A stretch of 64,000 bases of DNA from the NCBI GenBank assembly GCA_029891385.1, contig CM057226.1, forward strand, positions 10,595,225 through 10,659,224, in the 5' to 3' direction. The DNA is from Erythroxylum novogranatense. Its lineage: Eukaryota > Streptophyta > Magnoliopsida > Malpighiales > Erythroxylaceae. Of this stretch, positions 57,627 to 64,000 are shown piece by piece (position 1 is the stretch's first letter; each line of letters opens with the position of its first letter). Below the pieces are notes generated by a model. That model searched no databases, was not told the origin of the DNA, and saw nothing but the letters and a program-made list of their open reading frames with translations. Position numbers and translations under genes: made by a program.

Positions 57627-59121
57627 TATACAAGTGATTAAGCTCCTAAGACAAATGGAGAAAGCTTCTGAAATATTACCGCGATTAATTCAAGCTGTAG
57701 GTCTCCAAGAGCTTTCCTCTCATTTTGAGCCCTGACCAACCATGAAGTCCTGGTGCCTGGTGGTCTTAAGAAGTGGTAAAAGTGGCTTTTTCATATTCGT
57801 ACTCTGTCAAAGAAAAGAGCCTCCATTTGACTGATCGTGTTGTCGAGTCATCAATCACAATGCGTGAAAATATCTGGTACAGTGACTAGTCGCCAACATC
57901 GCACTATCCCATTACGGGCCTGAGATCTCTAAAAAAGTTAGAATATCTTATTCTTTTGCTCTCATCTTTCTGCACTAAGCTCTGATATTGACTTGAGCGC
58001 TGGAATAATTACGCTGCTGGACTCCACTTCCAGTGTACTCGTACGTCCTGCAGTTGGGGCCCGGGCTTGAGGTAGCCTGGCCTGAACTTTTTTCTAAAAT
58101 TAAAAATGCAAAAACCGACACTCCTCGATACTGGTGGAGAGTGATAGAAATTTCAGTTTAGTATATGCTTGCTCTTAGTTTCTGAGTTCTTAATATTAGA
58201 GATGACATGGCCTTGTGAAAATGGAAGTAACATTTGGGTCCAGACCCATCCAGTCAACTAAGATCTAACAGGTCAGATTCAAATTAATTAGACCTTAAGT
58301 GAGGCTCGGGTTTAGGCTTGAACTACAAGAGGTTATATACATATAAGCAAAATAATAATAATATTTTTTTTATATTTTAATTTAAAAAACAGCTCAAATT
58401 GGATTCAGTTGACTCAGAGTCAGACTCAAGCTCAAGCTTGATTGGGCCTCTAGTCGGATTCAAGCTCTCGGCCACCGTCATCTTTAAATTAAAATGAATC
58501 CAATATAATAGTACAAAAAAAAATATGTATGTATGGATTACATTATGAAATTATTGCTTGTTTTATTTTTAAGAAAATAAATTTTCATATTTTTAATTAT
58601 ATATGATAAGCTTGAAAAGAGATGCAAAATTTTAATGTGAATGCGTACATATCTCAATGTTATGTAAACTATAGTTTTCTTTTGACTGATTTCATATCTA
58701 AATATTTATTTTCACAATAACTAAAAACTCTGTGAAGTCAAAAATAAAAACGGAGGATATGTACTTATGTAGTTTTTAAAAAGAAAACTAAAGTTTAAGG
58801 AGTAGAATTGGATTTGTGCTCCTCAAATAATTTAAAGTAATCAATTAAATCTATCAAAGGACAAAAATACAAATAAAATTAAATTATTTTATAATTAAGT
58901 AACATATTAAAAGTTGATATATACATCACAAAAGTCTCTTATTTATTTGATTCAAACATAAAAACAATTCACAGTTTCTCAAGTAGTGAAAAATATATTA
59001 AAAAGCACATGTAAAGATATTTCTGTTTTTCGAGGACATCCCCAACTCCAAAGTCTAATGGTAGCTAAACCAGAATCAATGCTCAAAAAGCCGAAAAAGA
59101 ACAAGGAAAAAAGCGCATGCC
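57627..59121. other. Intergenic DNA between the two CLE-like genes
   Basis: It should include the promoter of the first peptide gene and the 3' region of the second. At 58200-58490 there is a repeat-like stretch rich in GACTCAAGCTC/GGGTTTAGGCTTGAAC phrases, often seen in plant repeats. No ORF with a recognisable domain was found. Confidence 0.5.
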
Positions 59122-59376
59122 CTAGCTAATCGACGGTGGAGTTGCTGCGATGGTTGGATTTGGTCTTGAAGGTGCCCTAGCTCGATAAGTAGGTGTTGTC
59201 TTCGTCAACTCCTGAAAATAAGCGAGTTTGGACTTGGTATAGCCAAGTTCACGTAAAAGAATGCGATTCTCAAGCTTCTTCGAACCAAGTGCCTCTGCTC
59301 TGCAGCCTAAAATATTGATCGTGAACATAACTATCAGTAACAGAGCCAGAAATCGATTCGCAACTGTTTTTTCCAT
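59122..59376 (-). CDS. CLE-like secreted peptide precursor, copy 2
   Basis: The ORF opens at 59415, but the second methionine (59376) is chosen because MEKTVANRFLALLLIVMFTI is a normal signal peptide with cleavage likely after CRA; a longer start adds 13 polar residues. The mature part has KKLENRILLRELGYTKSKLAYF and then ARAPSRPNPTIA. Aligned to the CLE 12-mer, P4, P7, N8 and P9 are kept, G6 is R and the usual C-terminal HN/HH is missing. A few residues (ATPPSIS) follow. It shares LLRELGY..SKLAYF and RAPSRP with copy 1, so the two are tandem paralogues. CLE peptides act outside the cell on LRR receptor kinases; receptor and tissue cannot be inferred here. Confidence 0.68.
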   Translation of the reverse strand: MEKTVANRFLALLLIVMFTINILGCRAEALGSKKLENRILLRELGYTKSKLAYFQELTKTTPTYRARAPSRPNPTIAATPPSIS

Positions 59377-59490
59377 GTCTGATGCTTGTCTTCTGCACGC
59401 AGGTTCTTCTAGCAATTAATATCACCACCACATTCTTCAATAGAAGTATCTATTTCTCCTTTGTCAATGCATATTGGAACTGGCAAAGCT

Positions 59491-59500
59491 GTTATATAAA
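59491..59500 (-). promoter_or_regulatory. TATA box of CLE-like copy 2
   Basis: On the minus strand TTTATATAAC lies ~115 bases before the chosen ATG and ~77 before the upstream in-frame ATG, a normal distance for a plant core promoter. Confidence 0.6.
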
Positions 59501-60599
59501 CAAGAAGATTTGAAGCAAGAGTGCCAAGTTTCTCCAGCTAGAAGTTTCGGGGAAATGTAAGAGCTTTGACTAGTTTGCATAGAAGCAGCCGGCTCTCAAG
59601 GACTTTTCCCTCTATGTCATACTATTTTCATACTTAGAAGGCGAGATTTTGGATATTATTTGTTCCATCTGCTTGTGTGGTCGTCAAGATTCAATCTGTT
59701 TACGAAAAATTGAAGATGTGTTAGTCATCTTTGTTGGTTTTTTAGGAAGAAATATGTACGGAAAAAATTCTTAATTTTTATTAAATAAAAACTTGTCAAT
59801 TTATATAATTTTTTTAACAATTTTATAATCAACTCTGCTTAAGACTTAATCTTTGATTATTTATTTGTAAGAATTTACAAACCTAAAGCATTTTCCAACA
59901 ATTTGTATATACCCTAATAAGTATAATTAATTTTCGTCAAATGGATTGAGTTGAGTTTCAAATTGTAATTATACACGATCAACAATTTTAAGTGCCAGAG
60001 TTTTGTAATTATAAGTTTATAACAGCAAATAACGATCAACAATTTGTAAAATTATTCATTAGTGACCAAAAGTCATCAGTTCAAATTATAAAAATTATCT
60101 ATGTTAATGACCAAAACCTTCAAGATTCCTACTTTATGTGTGTAGATTTCTTTTTTCTTTTTTGAGACTATTTTCAAATTCCTACTTTATGTAAGTTTCT
60201 TACCCTAAAGTTATACTACTACTTTATAAACACCCTCTTAAGAGTCCATTGTAATAATATATTGGTGTACTCTTCGTTAGTTTTAGGGTTTGTGAGAGAG
60301 AGAGGAAAAACTTGTACTTATATTTTGAGCTCTCTTCGTCTTATGAGTTTTTCTCCTAACACTCAGATTTCTCGCATAAAAAAATCTTTGCATCCTTCCG
60401 TCGTTTTTTTTTTTTAACTTAATTGATTCAATTATTTCTATGATTACTAACACAATCGTTTCTTTTGCAAAATATAAATAAAAAATTAAGTACGTTAATG
60501 ACCCTCTCTCAATTCTCGTAAAGCGGAAAACCTTGTACTCTTGGGTTTGTCCGGTTTTGTGATGATATTTGAATTTGAGAAGTAATTCCTTATTTACTC
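59501..60599. other. Upstream intergenic DNA, no gene seen
   Basis: AT-rich sequence, presumably including the promoter of CLE-like copy 2. A GAGAGAGAGAGG run lies at ~60293 and an oligo-T at ~60405. Nothing coding was recognised. Confidence 0.5.
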
Positions 60600-60602
60600 T
60601 TA

Positions 60603-60929
60603 CGGGCTGTTTGGAAACTTTCGAATTAAATTCATTAACGAATTGAATTCAATTACATTAATGAAGTTGGGATTGAATTCAATTTATACTGTTTGGAACA
60701 AATCTAGTAATAAATGAATTAAATTCAATTACACTGTTTGGAACAAATCTAGTAATATTAGAATTGAATTCAATTACACTCTTTAGAACAAATCCAATAA
60801 GATTAGAATTGAATTCAATTATTTCATATGACACATTAACCCTTGACTAAAAATAATATTATCCAAAATAAAAGTAGTTTTAGATAGATTTTAATTATTC
60901 AACCCTATCACAACCTTTTCTTTTTTAAT

Positions 60930-60962
<33 letters not shown>

Positions 60963-60981
60963 AATAATAATAATAATAATA

Positions 60982-61032
<51 letters not shown>

Positions 61033-61071
61033 AAAAATAATCATACTAATAATATTAATAATAATAAGGGT

Positions 61072-61106
<35 letters not shown>

Positions 61107-61161
61107 CAACAACAACATAAATAATAATCAAAATATATTAAATATCCAAAAGGAATTTGTA

Positions 61162-61242
<81 letters not shown>

Positions 61243-61259
61243 TATTATTATACCAAAGG

Positions 61260-61332
<73 letters not shown>

Positions 61333-62072
61333 CCAATGTATAATATTAATAATAATAACCCATTTATAATTTCAAAATAATAATAATAAATTATTAATAA
61401 AATAAAATAAAACATTTTGAAAATTAATTTTTTATCTAAAACTTAATATTTATTTAAATTATTTTTAATTATTAAATCAAATATAAATTGAAGTTTATAT
61501 TTTGAAGATAATTTAATAATATAAATTTAATAATATATTAACATAAAATTATATTATTAAATTATCTCAAGCTTGCTTTGTTTTTCTAAATTTTAATTAA
61601 TTAAATTTATTTTAATCCCTTATATAATATTTATTCATAAATTATTAATTAAATAAAATGAAACATTTTAAAATTATCTTCTTATCTAAAACGTAATATT
61701 TATTTAAATTATTTTAATTATTAAATCAAATATAAATTGATTTAAATATTTTGAAGATAATTTAATAATATATTTAACAAAAAAAGTTTATTATTAAAAT
61801 AAAAAGAAAAAATTTATTGTGAGTATTCTCATATTTTTGGATGGGATGGTTAAAGCTTCAAATGAGTAGTATTGTTATGGCGCCAGTTACAAATCAAGAC
61901 AATTTAATGAGTTATTAACATCCTGTCAAAGTGGAGAGCAGCGTTGAGGTTTTCAACGTGAATTCAACCCCTTAAAGATGATGTAATTGAATTCATAGTT
62001 GAATTCAATTCGTGTTAGTTTTTTACTTCCAAACAGAAGATTGAATTCAATTCATCTGTTTCCAAACAGGGG
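60603..62072. mobile_element. Tourist/Harbinger-like element with TSD TTA, expanded by microsatellites
   Basis: Terminal inverted repeats CGGGCTGTTTGGAAAC (60603-60618) and GTTTCCAAACAGGGG (62058-62072) are flanked by TTA on both sides (60600-60602, 62073-62075), the TSD of PIF/Harbinger elements. The subterminal zones are full of GAATTGAATTCAATT palindromes. No transposase is encoded. The 1.47-kb length is long for a MITE, largely through the trinucleotide runs inside. Confidence 0.8.
60928..61331. repeat. Trinucleotide microsatellites (AAC)n, (AAT)n, (ATT)n
   Basis: Alternating (AAC)n, (AAT)n and (ATT)n runs fill 60928-61028, 61072-61117 and 61162-61331. Adjacent AAT and ATT runs form long inverted repeats (61162-61202 against 61203-61238). 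Confidence 0.95.
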
Positions 62073-62451
62073 TTAGTATACTCCACTTAATTGCCATTGT
62101 AAAAATGCTTTCTTCTTTGCTAAGAGTTTATATGTTCCTTATTTTGTTTCTTAATTATTGTTAATAACACTATTTTACAAAGCCTAGCTATAAATTGGGA
62201 ATAATGGATGTTTTAGTTTTTTTTTTCCGCCTCTTTTCAAACATCATGATTAGTCATTTCGTTAAATAAGATGAGATTTCTTATACTAGCAATGGAATTT
62301 ATTATATATATTTTTAAAGGTTTGAAGACTTAAATTAATAAGTTAAATTAATTTATGATTAATTAATATTTTCTTAATTAATAAAATTTTATAATCTTAA
62401 TATTAATATCATTAACATATAAAATTTTATTATATTTTCGTGTTCCTGATT

Positions 62452-62516
<65 letters not shown>
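62452..62516. repeat. (AT)n microsatellite
   Basis: About 30 uninterrupted TA units. Confidence 0.95.
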
Positions 62517-62518
<2 letters not shown>

Positions 62519-62714
62519 AAAAGTCATCATATATTCGAATTCAAACATGTAACAGAACTAATGAGGACTTCTAAAAACGCGTGAAGAAATAATTGGCACC
62601 AGGTTTTTGAATTCATATATCAAAACAAACAGCTTTTACCGTATGAACGAAATGATTTTTCCCATGCAGACCAATGTCACGCTCAAATATTTAATCTTAT
62701 TAAAGTTTGTTATG

Positions 62715-64000
62715 TTGCCAAATCGGGTCATGGTATGATTTGAATCGCAACGGAATAATCATGAAACTTTTTTGTGACTTTTGATTTCTCAAAAACTAAG
62801 ATCTATTTAATTTTATAAACTAATTAATACGTATCAAAATAAAGCAGAAATTTAATTTGTACATTATTCCAAAACTTGATTTTTATCTTGATGCATCATT
62901 CGAACTGTTTACGAAACCGGTCCATCTTAATTACCGTAATCGTATAAGTGTCTGACCTCTAACGATATCTACAAAATAAATTGAAAGAACTCTTGTAACT
63001 TTTACAGAGAGGGTTAAGCATAAAGTGCTAGCTTCATAGAGCTTGAACCTATTTATAATAAGTTTTGGACGTTTTAATAATTTAATTAAAATTAAATATT
63101 AATTTTAATTAAATTTTAATTAGAATTACAAATAATTCTAATTTAATGCCAATTATGCCCAAATAAGATTCAATATCTTATATTGATCATTACTTATTAA
63201 ATATCTCATATTTAATCATAAAGTTTTCAAACTTTATAATCAAGTCTAATTTGAGTAAATCGACTTTGTTCTCTTCAATCTATTTTATATGTGAGACCCA
63301 TTAGGTTCTCAAATATATGAGCAATGATTATAAATTATAATTCTAATTAATAATTAGAATTAGATAAATTAAATCTCCTTTCAATTTATCTTTAATTCTC
63401 CAATTAAATAATTTATAGTCATAGATCAAGATTAACGTCTAGCAATGCATCATGACTACCAAAATATTTAGGAATGTCAAAGTGATTTTGAATAACTTTT
63501 TCGTGCATGATTTTTTTTGTATAATTTAATCATTTCATCAATCAATGTTCCAATTAGACATAGAGCATGGAATTAATGTCTACTCTATTTTAAATTCAAT
63601 TATATTAGTTCTCTGTCATTAGCTATTAATTCAATTAATGATATTTGTAAACTGTTCACAAAATATCTTTTCAGCTTAACCAAGGAATTCCTGAATCAAT
63701 ATTAATCGAGAACAACGAACATTCTCCCTAATTATTTTAGGGTGATGAATCCTATCTTGATCATTCAACTATCTCCATATAGTTCACAGTACATCCAATG
63801 ACTACTGTTTAAAAGACCTTTGATAAAAATAGATAACGAGTAGTATCAAAACATAACAATTTCCATACAAGATAACTTTAATGACCTCAAGTCAAATGAT
63901 CACTTATATAATAATCACAATGAGAATTTTATAGATATACAAGTAATGTTTCAAATGAATTTTTCATATCGTGTCTATTCAGCGAACTTGTTTTCTAACA
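62715..64000 (-). mobile_element. Probable antisense LTR reaching the window edge
   Basis: The complement of the window end reads TGTTAGAAAAC, a typical LTR start. On that strand the region is AT-rich, contains long TTAATTAGAATT palindromes and ends near ATTCCGTTGCGATTCAAATC (~62755-62735), which resembles ends of large plant copia LTRs as I remember them. No primer-binding site or coding region is visible, so it may be a solo LTR or the start of an element beyond the window. Confidence 0.4.

Noticed and set aside
60925..61336. ORFs made of poly-Asn, poly-Tyr and poly-Ile
   Set aside because: They are translations of AAT/ATT/AAC microsatellites, not genes.
1..64000. CRISPR array, prophage or bacterial operon
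   Set aside because: No short regularly spaced identical repeats with unique spacers, no bacterial-type genes; all repeats found are plant transposons or microsatellites.
1..64000. Integrated pararetrovirus (caulimovirid) sequence
   Set aside because: Every RT found is linked to LTRs, a primer-binding site or copia/gypsy integrase; no movement or coat protein motif of that virus family was noticed.

Overview
This looks like nuclear DNA of a flowering plant, most likely a eudicot. It is AT-rich, full of Ty1/copia and Ty3/gypsy LTR retrotransposons with plant-type primer-binding sites, and has three small gene islands: a family-1 UDP-glycosyltransferase, a PLS-class pentatricopeptide-repeat (PPR) gene, and a pair of small secreted CLE-like peptide precursors. 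All four intact-looking genes lie on the minus strand. No RNA gene, CRISPR array or bacterial-type feature was seen. Layout: 1-39.2 kb is one deeply nested retrotransposon stack sitting inside a dead duplicate of the PPR gene. Stripping the insertions by their target-site duplications (TSDs) leaves three PPR pieces (38603-38712, 17449-17596, 12066-12242) that match the first ~137 codons of the intact gene at 47655-50156. The stack is: copia B in the PPR copy, copia A in B, solo LTR J in A (TSD ATTGC), solo LTR I in the 3' LTR of B (TSD CTCTT), gypsy C in the PPR copy (TSD ATAGT), solo LTR H in the PPR copy (TSD GTTCT), gypsy G in H (TSD CTAAC) and copia D in H (TSD AAAAC). From 38.7 to 39.5 kb comes DNA duplicated from upstream of the PPR gene, containing an old antisense copia remnant (F). 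39.5-40.4 kb is an AT-rich tandem array (~268-bp unit). 41.2-43.6 kb is a degenerate CACTA (En/Spm-like) DNA transposon. 43.9-50.2 kb is the main gene island (UGT, then intact PPR). 50.2-57 kb is the second copy of antisense copia F, interrupted in its gag by copia E (50919-55819) and a MITE-like element. 57.3-59.4 kb holds the CLE-like pair. 60.6-62.1 kb is a Tourist/Harbinger-like element (TSD TTA) swollen by trinucleotide microsatellites, then an (AT)n tract and probably an antisense LTR reaching the window edge. How it fits together: the PPR gene and its upstream copia remnant F were duplicated together. One copy stayed intact and the other was destroyed by at least three separate insertions that then collected further elements. 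None of the retrotransposons carries an open gag-pol; stops, frameshifts and, in C and D, lost catalytic residues suggest all are non-autonomous. Points worth a second look are the dated nesting order, the CLE-like pair with a divergent CLE box, strong GC-rich hairpins shared by the leaders of unrelated copia elements, GC-palindrome islands inside several LTR families, and a bias of LTR-LTR differences toward small indels at CAG/CTG that may point to assembly error.
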